The notes under the pieces are model-generated. The model was not told the DNA's origin. It searched no databases and saw only the letters and a list, made by a program, of their open reading frames with translations. The translations under genes were made by a program, and so were the position numbers. Below are positions 27,653-38,651 of a DNA stretch of 64,000 nt, one piece after another (position 1 is the stretch's first letter; each line of letters opens with the position of its first letter). The stretch lies in contig JABABD010000031.1 in assembly GCA_014238425.1 (NCBI GenBank), forward strand, positions 45,491-109,490. Reading direction: 5' to 3'. Source of the DNA: Flavobacteriaceae bacterium (GTDB lineage Bacteria > Bacteroidota > Bacteroidia > Flavobacteriales > Flavobacteriaceae).

Positions 27653-29932
27653 ATGAGTAAGCAGAGTAAACGTAGAGAAGCCCTAATATATCACGCGAAA
27701 CCAACGCCAGGAAAGATAAAGGTCGTTCCAACTAAAAAATATGCAACTCAGAGAGATTTGTCTTTAGCGTATTCTCCGGGTGTTGCAGAACCTTGTCTTG
27801 AAATTGAAAAGGACAAGGCCTTAGCCTATAAATACACTACCAAAGGAAACCTTGTTGCTGTTATATCTAATGGCACAGCGGTTTTAGGTCTAGGAAATAT
27901 AGGCCCTGAAGCATCTAAACCCGTTATGGAAGGCAAAGGATTGCTCTTTAAAATATTTGCAGATATCGATGTATTCGATATAGAAGTGGATACAGAAAAT
28001 GTTGAAGAATTCATCCAGACGGTTAAGATGATAGCTCCAACTTTTGGAGGCATTAATTTAGAAGATATCAAAGCGCCTGAGGCTTTTGAGATAGAATGCA
28101 GGCTGAAGGATGAACTAGATATTCCAGTAATGCATGACGACCAGCACGGCACAGCGATTATTTCTGCTGCTGCTTTATTAAATGCATTGGAATTATCTGA
28201 AAAAAAAATAGATAAGGTAAAGATAGTAGTTAGTGGTGCTGGAGCAGCAGCAATATCTTGCACACGATTATATCAGTCTTTTGGAGCAAAAGCCGAAAAC
28301 ATTGTCATGTTGGATAGTAAAGGTGTCATCAGGAAAGATAGAGATAACCTGACATCTCAAAAGGCAGAGTTTGCTACTTCTAGAAAGATAGACACCTTAG
28401 ATGAAGCTATGAAAGATGCTGATGTTTTTATTGGATTATCAACATCAGATATCGTGAATCCGGCGATGCTGAAAAGCATGGCAAAGAATCCGATTGTATT
28501 TGCCATGGCGAATCCAGATCCTGAAATTCCTTATAAATTAGCTATTGATACCAGAAATGATATAATCATGGCTACTGGACGTAGCGATCATCCTAACCAA
28601 GTGAACAATGTTCTTGGGTTTCCTTTTATTTTTCGCGGCGCATTAGATGTTAGAGCTACCAAGATCAATGAAGAGATGAAAAAGGCCGCCGTCATTGCCC
28701 TAGCAAATATCACTAAAGAAGCCGTACCTGAAGAAGTGAATTTGGCATACAATGAAAAACGATTAACTTTTAGTAAAGAGTATATCATACCTAAACCATT
28801 CGATCCAAGATTAATTGCAGTAGTTCCGCCAGCTGTAGCCAAAGCGGCCATGGACAGTGGAGTTGCTAAAGAACCAATCACAGATTGGGAAAAGTATGAA
28901 GATGAGTTGTTGGAACGCATGGGGTCAGACAACAAAATAGTTAGATTATTACTAAATAGAGCTAAGACTAATCCTAAACGTGTTGTATTTGCTGAAGCTG
29001 ATCAATTAAGAGTGCTCAAAGCAGCTCAAATTGTGCATGATGAAGGCATCGCCAAACCAATATTATTGGGAAGAAAAGACACTATTGAAAAACTAAAAAA
29101 AGAAATAGATTTTGATGCAGATGTGCCAATTATTGACCCAAAAGCAGATGAAGAAGAAAGTAGGAAGAACAAGTACGCTGAAGTCTATTGGAAACAACGA
29201 AAACGTAGAGGCATAACCAGGATAGCAGCGCAAAAACTAATGAGAGAACGTAACTATTATGCCGCGATGATGGTTAATGAAGGAGATGCTGACGCTCTGA
29301 TCTCAGGTTATTCGCGGAGCTATCCAACAGTTGTAAAACCAATGATGGAATTAATCGGAATGGCTAAAGGAGCTTCGAGGATAGCAGCGACTAATTTATT
29401 GATGACGGATAAAGGACCTTTGTTTTTGAGTGACACTGCGATTAATGTAAATCCTGATTCCGAAGATATAACCAATATTACAAGGATGACAGCAAAGGTG
29501 GTCAAGATGTTCGGTCTCGAGCCTGTGATAGCCATGATTTCTTATTCCAATTTTGGCTCGTCAACAAATATAAGTGCTTCTAAAATACGAGAATCGGTTG
29601 CACATTTACATGAGAATTTCCCTGAGCTGATTGTCGATGGGGAGTTGCAGACGGATTTTGCCTTAAACAAGGAAATGCGCCAGGAAACATTTCCATTCTC
29701 TAAACTAAGTGACAAAAAGGTAAATACTTTAATCTTCCCAAATCTTGATTCAGCCAATATCACCTATAAGTTATTGAAAGAGCTTAATAAGGCGGATTCT
29801 ATTGGGCCTATTATGATGGGTATGCGCAAACCAGTACATATTCTTCAATTGGATGCTAGTGTTGATGAAATAGTTAACATGACCGCCGTTGCTGTTGTAG
29901 ATGCTCAAGAAAAAGAAAAGCGTAATCTATAA
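27653..29932 (+). CDS. maeB: NADP-dependent malic enzyme (MaeB type)
   Basis: A 759-residue two-domain enzyme. The N-terminal malic enzyme domain (about 1-420) converts malate to pyruvate and CO2. It shows YSPGVAEPC, the lysine and acidic residues in LEDIKAPEAFEIE, HDDQHGTA, and the dinucleotide-binding VVSGAGAAAISC. The C-terminal domain (about 430-759) is phosphotransacetylase-like, with SDTAINVNPD and MARMTAKVVKM-like segments. In characterised MaeB proteins it binds acetyl-CoA as a regulator rather than being catalytic. The length is standard for the hybrid type. A single gene between queG and ruvA. Confidence 0.94.
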   Translation: MSKQSKRREALIYHAKPTPGKIKVVPTKKYATQRDLSLAYSPGVAEPCLEIEKDKALAYKYTTKGNLVAVISNGTAVLGLGNIGPEASKPVMEGKGLLFKIFADIDVFDIEVDTENVEEFIQTVKMIAPTFGGINLEDIKAPEAFEIECRLKDELDIPVMHDDQHGTAIISAAALLNALELSEKKIDKVKIVVSGAGAAAISCTRLYQSFGAKAENIVMLDSKGVIRKDRDNLTSQKAEFATSRKIDTLDEAMKDADVFIGLSTSDIVNPAMLKSMAKNPIVFAMANPDPEIPYKLAIDTRNDIIMATGRSDHPNQVNNVLGFPFIFRGALDVRATKINEEMKKAAVIALANITKEAVPEEVNLAYNEKRLTFSKEYIIPKPFDPRLIAVVPPAVAKAAMDSGVAKEPITDWEKYEDELLERMGSDNKIVRLLLNRAKTNPKRVVFAEADQLRVLKAAQIVHDEGIAKPILLGRKDTIEKLKKEIDFDADVPIIDPKADEEESRKNKYAEVYWKQRKRRGITRIAAQKLMRERNYYAAMMVNEGDADALISGYSRSYPTVVKPMMELIGMAKGASRIAATNLLMTDKGPLFLSDTAINVNPDSEDITNITRMTAKVVKMFGLEPVIAMISYSNFGSSTNISASKIRESVAHLHENFPELIVDGELQTDFALNKEMRQETFPFSKLSDKKVNTLIFPNLDSANITYKLLKELNKADSIGPIMMGMRKPVHILQLDASVDEIVNMTAVAVVDAQEKEKRNL

Positions 29933-29980
29933 TACCTGTAAACAGTGGGATTTGGCGGTTAAAAATGTAAATAATTTTAT

Positions 29981-29988
29981 TACATTTG
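29981..29988 (+). promoter_or_regulatory. possible -7 box of ruvA-sprA (TACATTTG)
   Basis: TACATTTG fits TAnnTTTG and lies 21 bases before the ruvA ATG. A TTTG occurs upstream at 29951-29954 but at 26 bases, longer than the usual spacing. Confidence 0.45.
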
Positions 29989-30009
29989 AGTTCTAACAAA
30001 AATCAGTAA

Positions 30010-30591
30010 ATGATTACACACATTCAGGGAAGACTGGTAGAAAAAAACCCAACAGATGTTGTTATTGAATGTTCAGGAGTAGGGTATTTATGTCATATTT
30101 CACTGAATACATTTTCACAGATTCCAGACTCTGAAAACCTTAAACTGTATACACATCTTCAAGTAAAAGAAGATTCTCATACCTTGTATGGTTTTGTTGA
30201 AAAATCTGAACGTGAAATTTTTCGCTTACTCATTTCTGTAAGCGGTATTGGAGCGAGCACTTCAAGAACGATGTTGTCAGCCATGTCTCCTAAACAGGTA
30301 AGAGAGGCGATAGCTTCTGAAGATGTGGTTAAAATTCAGTCAATAAAGGGGATTGGTTTAAAAACGGCACAGCGCGTTATCATTGATTTAAAGGACAAAA
30401 TTCTTAAAGTTTATGATATTGATGAAGTTTCCATTTCGCAAAACAATACCAACAAAGATGAAGCGTTATCTGCTTTAGATGTTCTTGGCTTCAATAGGAA
30501 GCAGGCTGAAAGAGTAGTTGATAAGGTAATTGCAGACCATTCTGATGCCAAGGTAGAGAAAATTATAAAAGAAGCCTTAAAAAATCTATAA
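30010..30591 (+). CDS. ruvA: Holliday junction branch migration protein RuvA
   Basis: A 193-residue DNA-binding partner of RuvB. The N-terminal OB domain (about 1-63) begins MITHIQGRLVEKNPT. Two helix-hairpin-helix motifs follow, with ISVSGIGASTSRTML (about 76-90) and IKGIGLKTAQRVIIDLK (about 112-128). The C-terminal domain III that contacts RuvB is at about 148-193. The length is normal. The stop is six bases before the first possible start of sprA, so the two are probably co-transcribed, an arrangement common in flavobacteria. Confidence 0.96.
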   Translation: MITHIQGRLVEKNPTDVVIECSGVGYLCHISLNTFSQIPDSENLKLYTHLQVKEDSHTLYGFVEKSEREIFRLLISVSGIGASTSRTMLSAMSPKQVREAIASEDVVKIQSIKGIGLKTAQRVIIDLKDKILKVYDIDEVSISQNNTNKDEALSALDVLGFNRKQAERVVDKVIADHSDAKVEKIIKEALKNL

Positions 30592-30597
30592 ACCGTT

Positions 30598-33500
30598 TTG
30601 AAAGAAACTAACCCTTATATGTTCTATAATTCTCAGAAAATTATTGCACTCGTAATGTTTGCAATGTGCTTTTCAGGATTAACTTATTCACAAGAAACAG
30701 AAACAGAACAAGATTCAACCAGTACAGGATTTACTTTGGGTAGTATCAATTTGCCAAACCCTGGTAGTATTGTATCAAAATATACCTACGATCCAATAAC
30801 AGATCGTTATATCTATACAGAAACTGTTGGGAATTTTAATATAAACTACCCCATAATTCTTACACCTAAAGAGTTTGAACGTTTGGTGTTACAAGAAAAC
30901 TTGAAATCATACTATAAACAGAAAATAGATGCTGCAGATGGTAAGAAAGAAGGTAGTGAAGATATACAGAAAAATCTATTACCAGATTTTTATGTAAACT
31001 CAGATTTTTTTGAGAGCATTTTTGGTAGTAACGAAATTTCGGTTACGCCTCAAGGATCTGTTGAAATGGATTTAGGTGTTTTATTTACTAAACAAGACAA
31101 TCCATCTTTCTCGCCCAGAAACAGACGAAATTTCTCTTTTGATTTTGATCAGAGAATTAGCCTGAGTTTGCTAGGTAAGGTTGGTACACGTTTACAAGTA
31201 ACTGCTAATTACGACACACAATCTACTTTCGATTTTCAGAATTTAGTAAAATTAGAATACACGCCAACAGAAGATGATATTCTTCAGAAAATAGAAGTAG
31301 GTAATGTGAGTATGCCGTTAAATAGCTCTCTGATTTCTGGAGCCCAAAGTCTTTTTGGTGTTAAGACAGAATTACAATTTGGTAAAACAAGAGTAACGGC
31401 TGTATTTTCTGAACAAAAGTCACAAACAAGAACAGTAACCGCCCAAGGAGGCGGAACATTGGAAGAATTTCAACTCTTTGCAAGAGATTATGATGAGAAC
31501 AGACACTTTTTTCTAGCACATTATTTTAGAGATAATTACGATCAAGCATTATCTAACTATCCATACATTAATACGAATGTTCAGATTACAAGAGTAGAAG
31601 TATGGGTAACAAATAGAAGCAATAGAACGGAGAACGTTAGGAATATCGTTGCTGTTCAAGATTTAGGAGAAACGACCGTTTTAGGATCTGCAGTTAATGT
31701 GTTGCCTGGTGCTTCAAATTTTCCAGACAACTCAAATAATGGATATGACCCAACAAATATTGGAGGACCTGGATCGCAACTTACAGATGCGATTCGAGAT
31801 ATAGCAATAGTGCAAAATGGATTTCTTGTTACAGGAGTTAATGAAGGATTCGATTATAACAAACTCGAAAATGCCAGAAAACTTACTGAAGGGCAAGAAT
31901 ATACATTAAGTACTGAGTTAGGTTATATTTCATTGAATCAAAGACTTAACAATGATGAGGTGTTGGCAGTAGCCTTCCAATTTACTGTAGGTGGCGAAGT
32001 GTTTCAAGTTGGAGAGTTTGCTAATGATGGTGTTGATGCTACCGATGTTGGTCAAGATATTAATGGGAACCAAACCATTACTAATCAAAATTTAGTACTC
32101 AAAATGCTTAAAAGTAGCATTACTAATGTACAAGAGCCTATTTGGGATTTGATGATGAAAAACATATATGACATTGGTGCTTTTCAATTATCGCAAGAAG
32201 ATTTTAAGTTGAATATTTTCTATACGGAAACCTCACCTTTAAATTATATTACACCAACAGGAATGACAGCGTTTCCTAACCAAGGTCCTAATGTAGATCC
32301 TATTGAACAAACTACACTTTTGCGGCTGTTTAATCTTGATAGATTGAATTTCAATAATGATCCGCAAATTGGAGGCGATGGATTCTTTGATTTTGTGCCT
32401 GGAATTACCGTTTTAACTCAGAATGGCAAAATTATATTTACTAATGCTGAGCCATTTGGAGAGTACTTGTTTGATAGATTATCTCTTGCTGCTGAAGATT
32501 ATGACAATGAGAATACTTATAATGAGAACCAACAGAAATACGTATATAACACATTATACTCTTCGACCAAAACAGCGGCATTAGAGGATTTTGAAAAGAA
32601 TAAGTTTGAATTAAGAGGACGTTACAAATCTCAAGGTGGTGGCGGTATTTCATTAGGAGCTTTTAATGTGCCTAGAGGATCTGTAAAAGTAACAGCTGGA
32701 GGACGTACACTCGTTGAAGGTATAGATTATACAGTGAATTATCAAATTGGCACTGTGCAGATTATAGATCCAGCGCTCGAAGCTTCAAATACACCAATAC
32801 AGGTATCTGTAGAGAACAATGCTATCTTCGGACAGCAGACAAGACGTTTTACAGGGGTGAATGTTGAACATCAGTTTAATGAGAATTTTGTTCTAGGCGC
32901 TACTGTGCTGAATCTTAATGAACGGCCAATCACACAAAAGGCTAATTATAATTCTGAGCCCATAAACAACACCATATTTGGTTTTAATGGTAATTATTCA
33001 ACCGAAGTGCCTTTTTTAACCAGATTAGCAAACAAGTTGCCTAATATAGATACAGATGCACCGTCTAATTTTTCTGTTAGAGGTGAGTTTGCGTATTTGG
33101 CACCAGGAGCACCAAAGGGTACAAATTTTAATGGTGAAGCTACCTCATATATTGACGATTTTGAAGGCTCGCAGAACTCTATCGACTTAAGAGCGCCGCA
33201 ATCATGGTTCCTGTCAAGTCGTCCTTTGGAAATCAATGGAACGGATATTAGAGATATTGATGATATAGATAATGGATTTGAGCGCGCGTTGCTTAACTGG
33301 TATACTATAGATCCTATTTTTTACACCAATCAAAGACCAAGTGGTATTGGCGATGATGATGTTTCCAATTTGTACACGAGACGCGTTTTTATTGAAGAAA
33401 TTTTCCCGCAAATAGATATTGTACAAGGGCAACAAGCTGTAGTTAATACTTTGGATTTGTCTTATTATCCAGCAGAGAGAGGACCTTATAATTTTGAGCC

Positions 33501-36500
33501 TGATGCTACTGATGGCGTATTAGATAATCCTAATAATAATTGGGGAGGTATTACAAGACAATTAACGACTACAGATTTTGAACAAAGCAATGTTGAATAT
33601 ATTGAGTTCTGGATGCAAGATCCTTTTCTCGATAATACTGCTAATCCAGGTGGTACTTTAAGTTTTAATTTAGGTAATATTTCTGAAGATGTGCTCGCAG
33701 ATGGTAGAAAGCAATATGAAAACGGACTGCCAGATGGTACGTCAAATAACAATATTACAACGCCAACACCTTGGGGTGTTGTCCCAGCCAATCAATCTTT
33801 AATATATGCGTTTGACACTACTGGAGATGCAAGAAGCAGACAGGATATTGGTTACGATGGACTTGATGACATAGCTGAAGGGACAATGTTTCCTGGTTTT
33901 GGACCTGAAGACCCTTCTAATGATAACTACCAGTACTACTTAAATCGTAATGGCGATATTTTTGAACGCTATAAATTATATAATGGGCAAGAAGGGAATT
34001 CGCCAGAAACTATTACCGATACGAATAGAGGGTCCACCACTCAACCAGATGTAGAGGATATAAATAGGGATAATACAATGAATACTATTAATAGTTATTT
34101 TGAGTATAACATCCCCATCTCTCCAATGACTTTAAGTGATGTGGATAATGATTTCATACGAGATCGAAAAGTGGTAGAGGTCACTTTACCTAATGGATCT
34201 TCTAGAACCGTAACATGGTATCAATTCAGGATTCCTACCAATGTGCCATTGGCGACTTTTGATGATATAGCGATTCCAGAATATAAACGTTATAACGGTA
34301 TTGCTGATTTTAGATCGATTCGTTTTATTAGGATGTACTTACAAGATTTTTCTGAAAGTACAGTATTGCGTTTCGGCTCGCTTGATTTAGTAAGAGGAGA
34401 TTGGAGACGTTATACTCAAGCATTGGATGGGTCGGCACTTCCACCAAGTGATGATACAGAGTTTAGTCAAGGCGTTGTGAGCATCCAGGAAAATGAAGGG
34501 AGCTATGTGTCTCCCCCAGGCGTAGAGAGAGAAGAATTATTTAATAATAATACCATACAAAGACAAAACGAACAATCCTTAGTACTTAATGTCTGTGACT
34601 TAGCGCCAAAAGATGGACGAGCACTCTATAAGAATATAAATGTAGACATGCGTCAATATAAACGTCTACGTATGTTTATGCATGCCGAAGAAGGCACAAC
34701 TCCAGGTTTGTCTGATGGTGATTTGGTTGGTTTTATACGAATGGGTAATGACTTTACTCAGAATTTTTATCAGATAGAAATTCCTTTGCAAGTATCTAAT
34801 GGAACATCTCCTTCTGAGGTATGGCCAGATGTAAATGAAATAAACTTACCTCTAGAGTTGCTTCAAGAAATAAAGTCAAGAGGTATTAGTGCTGGAACAT
34901 TGAACGCAGTGCTTCCTACCTACTATGACGAAATAGATGGGCAATTAAGCGCTTTGCCAGTGCCAGAAGGTAGTCCAAGAACACTTGGTCAATTGAGATT
35001 GGCAATAAAAGGAAATCCCAATTTTGGCGATATACGTACCCTAATGGTAGGTGTTAAAAATGGCGGAGGAACGGATGTTTGCGGACAGGTTTGGTTTAAT
35101 GAACTTAGAATTTCTGACCTTGATAATGAAGGTGGTTGGGCAGCTGTATTAAGTATGGATGGTAATATTGCAGATTTTGCAAATGTTACGGCAACTGGTA
35201 GACAAAGCACTACCGGTTTTGGAACAATAGAACAAGGCCCTAATGAACGAAGTCGAGAAGATGTTAAGCAATATGACGTTGTTACTAATGTAAATATTGG
35301 GCAATTGCTGCCTAAAAAATGGGGTGTACAAATTCCTTTTAATTACGCACAAAGTGAAGAGATCATTACGCCAGAATTTGACCAACAGTATAAGGATTTA
35401 AAGCTGGACACGCGACTTGCAAATGCTACAAGCGACCAAGAGCGCGAGATTATTAAAAAGCAGTCTGAAGATTATACAAAAAGGAAAAGCATTAACTTTA
35501 TTGGAGTCAAAAAACAACGAACAGGAGACTCTAAACCGCGTTTTTATGATGTGGAAAATTTTACATTTAATTATTCCTTTAATCAGGTGGAACATCGTGA
35601 TTTTGAAATTGAAAATTCATTAGATCAATCTGTTAGAGTAGGTGCTAACTATAGTTATAATTTTAATCCAATAACTATTGAGCCATTCAAAAAGAATGAC
35701 TCCCTGTTTACAGGAAAATATTGGAAATTCCTTAAAGATTTTAATGTAAATCTTTTACCAACGAGCTTCACTGTAACTACAGATATAAATCGACTTTATA
35801 ATAAACAAAAGTTTAGAGAAGTAGATCTAACGGGAGGAAATATAGGATTAGAAGAATTGTTTAGAAGAAACTACACATTTGATTTTGCTTATACCTTGAA
35901 TTATAATATTACAAAATCATTGCAAACAAACTTTACAGCTTCAAATAATAATATTGTTAGGAATTACTTTGTGAATGATATTATTAATGGACGACAAGAT
36001 TCAGAATTAGATATATGGGATGGCTTCTTTGATTTTGGAGATCCTAATAGGCAATATCAACAATTTGGACTCACCTATGAATTGCCATTTGATAAAATAC
36101 CGACCTTTAGTTTTCTGAGCGGAACATATTCATATACTGGAGATTTTCAGTGGCAAAAAGGATCTGATCTTTTTGGTAATATTGACGGATTTGATTTAGG
36201 GAATAATATTCAAAATTCTAATACGCATAACTTGAATACTACTCTGGACATGAAAAAGTTCTATAAGTATTTAGGTTTGGTGAAAAAACCGCTTAATGCT
36301 GCCGCAAGGGCAAATTCTAATAGAATACGAAATGGCGCTAGTGGACCTCCAGGAGTGAAAAATGAAGATGGGAAAAATAACAAAAAAGCAAAGAAACCTA
36401 AAAGCAAAGCAGGGATAAAACTTTATAACGCATTTGTAGATGTAATTACCAGTGTAAAGCGGATTCAAGTTAATTATACAGAAAATAATGGAACTTTCTT

Positions 36501-37833
36501 ACCAGGATATCTTCAAACACCAGGTTTTATAGGAACTCTGAAACCAACATTGGGTTATACTTTTGGTAGTCAAAGAGATATACGAGAGTTGGCGGCTCGA
36601 AATGGATGGTTGACCATTTATGATCAATTTAATCAACAATACACTCAGGTAGAGAACAAGATATTAGATATATCTGCAAATTTAGAACCAGTGCGAGATT
36701 TGAAAATCGATATAATTGCTAATCGACGTTATTCTGAAAACCTGACTGAAAATTTTATAGTCGAAGATTTTACAGGACCGGACATTAATAATGATGGAAT
36801 AGGAGATCCAGATGGTGTTTTGGACTATAACCCATTAATTAAAAACACCTTTGGTAATTTTGATATTTCCACATTATTAATTGGAACGGCATTTAGCAAG
36901 AGTGATGAGTTTAATTCTCAAACATTTGACAACTTTAGGACTAATAGGCTTATAGTAGCAAATCGCTTGGCAAGAGCTCGAGGCATAGATTTAACGAACC
37001 CTGCAAATATTGATGCGGATGGGTTTCCTGTAGGGTATGGAAAGACGAATCAAGCCGTCTTGCTACCAGCCTTTTTGTCAGCGTATTCTGGGCAAAGTGC
37101 AGATAAAGTTAAGTTAGGAGCTTTCAGGAATGTTCCTATTCCAAACTGGAACTTAAAATATACTGGATTCATGAAATTCAAATGGTTCAAGAAACATTTT
37201 AAGCGTTTTTCTTTGACACATGGGTATCGCTCTAGTTATACTATAAATCAATTCAGAACAAATCTAGAAGGTGTTCAAGCACTTGAAGATGATGCTATTA
37301 GCGACTTTGATACCAATGGAAATTTTTATAATAGGGAATTGTTTTCCAATATTAATTTAATGGAGCAATTTAGCCCTTTAGTAAGATTGGATTTTGAAAT
37401 GAAAAACTCAGTAAAGATATTGGCGGAAATCAAGAAAGATCGCGTATTATCCCTGAGTTTTGATAATAATTTGCTTACTGAAATTATTGGCAGTGAATAC
37501 ATCATTGGTTTAGGGTATCGCATTAAGGATGTTAAATTCAAGTCGAAACTTGCAGGGCCAAATCAAACAATTAAGAGTGATCTTAATATGAAGGCAGATA
37601 TTTCTCTAAGAGATAATAAAACCATTGTTAGGTACTTGGACCTGGATAATAATCAAATTACATCAGGACAAACTATTTGGGGCCTTAAATTCAGTTCTGA
37701 TTATGCCTTTAGTAAGAATCTAACAGGTATTTTCTATTTTGATTATACTTTCTCAGATTATGCTATTTCAACAGCGTTTCCGCAAACTACTATACGATCT
37801 GGCCTGACATTGAGATATAATTTTGGTAATTAA
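30598..37833 (+). CDS. sprA: T9SS outer-membrane translocon / gliding motility protein SprA
   Basis: A 2411-residue outer-membrane protein, the giant beta-barrel through which the type IX secretion system exports proteins (SprA in Flavobacterium, Sov in Porphyromonas). It begins with a signal peptide (ALVMFAMCFSGLTYS, cleavage before QET) and continues with long stretches of alternating polar/hydrophobic beta-strand sequence. The last residues (LTLRYNFGN) fit an outer-membrane barrel end. The size matches the family, and the frame is unbroken. The start is either TTG at 30598 or ATG at 30619; both give a signal peptide. The gene follows ruvA by six bases. It is needed for gliding and for secretion of proteins with type IX C-terminal signals. 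Confidence 0.95.
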   Translation: MKETNPYMFYNSQKIIALVMFAMCFSGLTYSQETETEQDSTSTGFTLGSINLPNPGSIVSKYTYDPITDRYIYTETVGNFNINYPIILTPKEFERLVLQENLKSYYKQKIDAADGKKEGSEDIQKNLLPDFYVNSDFFESIFGSNEISVTPQGSVEMDLGVLFTKQDNPSFSPRNRRNFSFDFDQRISLSLLGKVGTRLQVTANYDTQSTFDFQNLVKLEYTPTEDDILQKIEVGNVSMPLNSSLISGAQSLFGVKTELQFGKTRVTAVFSEQKSQTRTVTAQGGGTLEEFQLFARDYDENRHFFLAHYFRDNYDQALSNYPYINTNVQITRVEVWVTNRSNRTENVRNIVAVQDLGETTVLGSAVNVLPGASNFPDNSNNGYDPTNIGGPGSQLTDAIRDIAIVQNGFLVTGVNEGFDYNKLENARKLTEGQEYTLSTELGYISLNQRLNNDEVLAVAFQFTVGGEVFQVGEFANDGVDATDVGQDINGNQTITNQNLVLKMLKSSITNVQEPIWDLMMKNIYDIGAFQLSQEDFKLNIFYTETSPLNYITPTGMTAFPNQGPNVDPIEQTTLLRLFNLDRLNFNNDPQIGGDGFFDFVPGITVLTQNGKIIFTNAEPFGEYLFDRLSLAAEDYDNENTYNENQQKYVYNTLYSSTKTAALEDFEKNKFELRGRYKSQGGGGISLGAFNVPRGSVKVTAGGRTLVEGIDYTVNYQIGTVQIIDPALEASNTPIQVSVENNAIFGQQTRRFTGVNVEHQFNENFVLGATVLNLNERPITQKANYNSEPINNTIFGFNGNYSTEVPFLTRLANKLPNIDTDAPSNFSVRGEFAYLAPGAPKGTNFNGEATSYIDDFEGSQNSIDLRAPQSWFLSSRPLEINGTDIRDIDDIDNGFERALLNWYTIDPIFYTNQRPSGIGDDDVSNLYTRRVFIEEIFPQIDIVQGQQAVVNTLDLSYYPAERGPYNFEPDATDGVLDNPNNNWGGITRQLTTTDFEQSNVEYIEFWMQDPFLDNTANPGGTLSFNLGNISEDVLADGRKQYENGLPDGTSNNNITTPTPWGVVPANQSLIYAFDTTGDARSRQDIGYDGLDDIAEGTMFPGFGPEDPSNDNYQYYLNRNGDIFERYKLYNGQEGNSPETITDTNRGSTTQPDVEDINRDNTMNTINSYFEYNIPISPMTLSDVDNDFIRDRKVVEVTLPNGSSRTVTWYQFRIPTNVPLATFDDIAIPEYKRYNGIADFRSIRFIRMYLQDFSESTVLRFGSLDLVRGDWRRYTQALDGSALPPSDDTEFSQGVVSIQENEGSYVSPPGVEREELFNNNTIQRQNEQSLVLNVCDLAPKDGRALYKNINVDMRQYKRLRMFMHAEEGTTPGLSDGDLVGFIRMGNDFTQNFYQIEIPLQVSNGTSPSEVWPDVNEINLPLELLQEIKSRGISAGTLNAVLPTYYDEIDGQLSALPVPEGSPRTLGQLRLAIKGNPNFGDIRTLMVGVKNGGGTDVCGQVWFNELRISDLDNEGGWAAVLSMDGNIADFANVTATGRQSTTGFGTIEQGPNERSREDVKQYDVVTNVNIGQLLPKKWGVQIPFNYAQSEEIITPEFDQQYKDLKLDTRLANATSDQEREIIKKQSEDYTKRKSINFIGVKKQRTGDSKPRFYDVENFTFNYSFNQVEHRDFEIENSLDQSVRVGANYSYNFNPITIEPFKKNDSLFTGKYWKFLKDFNVNLLPTSFTVTTDINRLYNKQKFREVDLTGGNIGLEELFRRNYTFDFAYTLNYNITKSLQTNFTASNNNIVRNYFVNDIINGRQDSELDIWDGFFDFGDPNRQYQQFGLTYELPFDKIPTFSFLSGTYSYTGDFQWQKGSDLFGNIDGFDLGNNIQNSNTHNLNTTLDMKKFYKYLGLVKKPLNAAARANSNRIRNGASGPPGVKNEDGKNNKKAKKPKSKAGIKLYNAFVDVITSVKRIQVNYTENNGTFLPGYLQTPGFIGTLKPTLGYTFGSQRDIRELAARNGWLTIYDQFNQQYTQVENKILDISANLEPVRDLKIDIIANRRYSENLTENFIVEDFTGPDINNDGIGDPDGVLDYNPLIKNTFGNFDISTLLIGTAFSKSDEFNSQTFDNFRTNRLIVANRLARARGIDLTNPANIDADGFPVGYGKTNQAVLLPAFLSAYSGQSADKVKLGAFRNVPIPNWNLKYTGFMKFKWFKKHFKRFSLTHGYRSSYTINQFRTNLEGVQALEDDAISDFDTNGNFYNRELFSNINLMEQFSPLVRLDFEMKNSVKILAEIKKDRVLSLSFDNNLLTEIIGSEYIIGLGYRIKDVKFKSKLAGPNQTIKSDLNMKADISLRDNKTIVRYLDLDNNQITSGQTIWGLKFSSDYAFSKNLTGIFYFDYTFSDYAISTAFPQTTIRSGLTLRYNFGN

Positions 37834-37842
37834 ACTAAAGGC

Positions 37843-37873
37843 TTGCCAATTCTTATTGAAATAAATACATTTG
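37843..37873 (+). promoter_or_regulatory. promoter of gcvH
   Basis: TTGC at 37843-37846 and TACATTTG at 37866-37873 are separated by 19 bases, a good match to the Bacteroidota consensus. Transcription would start about 37880, 17 bases before the ATG at 37897. This rules out the in-frame upstream TTG at 37843 as a start codon. Confidence 0.75.
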
Positions 37874-37896
37874 CGTACACATATCAAATTATTAAA

Positions 37897-38277
37897 ATGA
37901 ACATTCCAGAAGAATTAAAATACACTAAAGACCACGAGTGGATTAAGATAGATGGCGATATAGCAACAGTAGGTATTACAGATTTCGCACAAAGTGAATT
38001 AGGAGATATCGTATATGTTGAGGTTGAAACTGTTGACGAAACTTTAGATGTCGATGAAGTTTTCGGTACGGTTGAAGCGGTTAAGACGGTATCAGATTTA
38101 TTTTTACCATTAACAGGAGAAATTATTGAATTTAATGAGTCTCTTGAAGACGAACCTGAAAAAGTAAATTCAGATCCTTATGGAGAAGGTTGGATGGTTA
38201 AAATCAAGTTCTCAGAATCTTCTCAAGTTGATAACCTATTATCTGCTGAAGATTATAAAGTTATTGTAGGTGCATAA
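37897..38277 (+). CDS. gcvH: glycine cleavage system H protein
   Basis: A 126-residue lipoyl carrier protein that shuttles the aminomethyl group between the P, T and L proteins of glycine cleavage. The lipoyl domain is clear: [13 protein letters not shown] near the start and the lipoylated lysine in [14 protein letters not shown] (about residue 64). It ends with the usual [11 protein letters not shown]. The start is ATG at 37897, giving [10 protein letters not shown]; upstream bases form the promoter. No other glycine cleavage genes are nearby. The VanZ-like gene overlaps its end. Confidence 0.96.
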   Translation: MNIPEELKYTKDHEWIKIDGDIATVGITDFAQSELGDIVYVEVETVDETLDVDEVFGTVEAVKTVSDLFLPLTGEIIEFNESLEDEPEKVNSDPYGEGWMVKIKFSESSQVDNLLSAEDYKVIVGA

Positions 38278-38647
38278 AAAATATGCCTTGACAATTGCAT
38301 TAGGGTTTACTATTCTTCTCGCAACAGCGAGTTTAGTTCGCCTTAATAACATGCCAGACATAGGAGTGTCCTTTGGAGATAAACTATTTCATTTCGGCGC
38401 TTATGTTGTTATGACCTTAGTTTGGTTTAACTTTTTTGGGATAAAAAAAAATATAAGGAAGAAAAAAGCAATTTTTATAGCAGTTATCATTGCGTCTCTT
38501 TTTGGAATGATTATTGAGGTATTGCAAAGTGCATTGACCGTAAGTAGAGATGGAGACATCAATGATGTTGTAGCTAACAACATAGGTGTTTTGATTGCGG
38601 CACTGTTTCTTTGGTTTTTGCCAATCAAAGACGTTAAAAAATATTAA
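38270..38647 (+). CDS. VanZ family membrane protein
   Basis: A 125-residue protein with four predicted transmembrane helices. The VanZ-like pattern is seen as [17 protein letters not shown] (about residues 37-53) and then [27 protein letters not shown], with the conserved acidic and Asn residues. The family name comes from the teicoplanin-resistance gene, but most members have unknown roles; resistance should not be assumed. The GTG start at 38270 overlaps the gcvH stop by eight bases, so its translation probably depends on gcvH. Confidence 0.82.
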   Translation: MHKKYALTIALGFTILLATASLVRLNNMPDIGVSFGDKLFHFGAYVVMTLVWFNFFGIKKNIRKKKAIFIAVIIASLFGMIIEVLQSALTVSRDGDINDVVANNIGVLIAALFLWFLPIKDVKKY

Positions 38648-38651
38648 TCGC

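Noticed and set aside
37843..37896. An upstream TTG start for gcvH at 37843
   Set aside because: The segment is the gcvH promoter, and GcvH proteins begin near [10 protein letters not shown], which starts at 37897.
38270..38647. VanZ-like protein as a glycopeptide-resistance determinant
   Set aside because: VanZ family members are common in core genomes. No vanA-type ligase or dehydrogenase genes are nearby.
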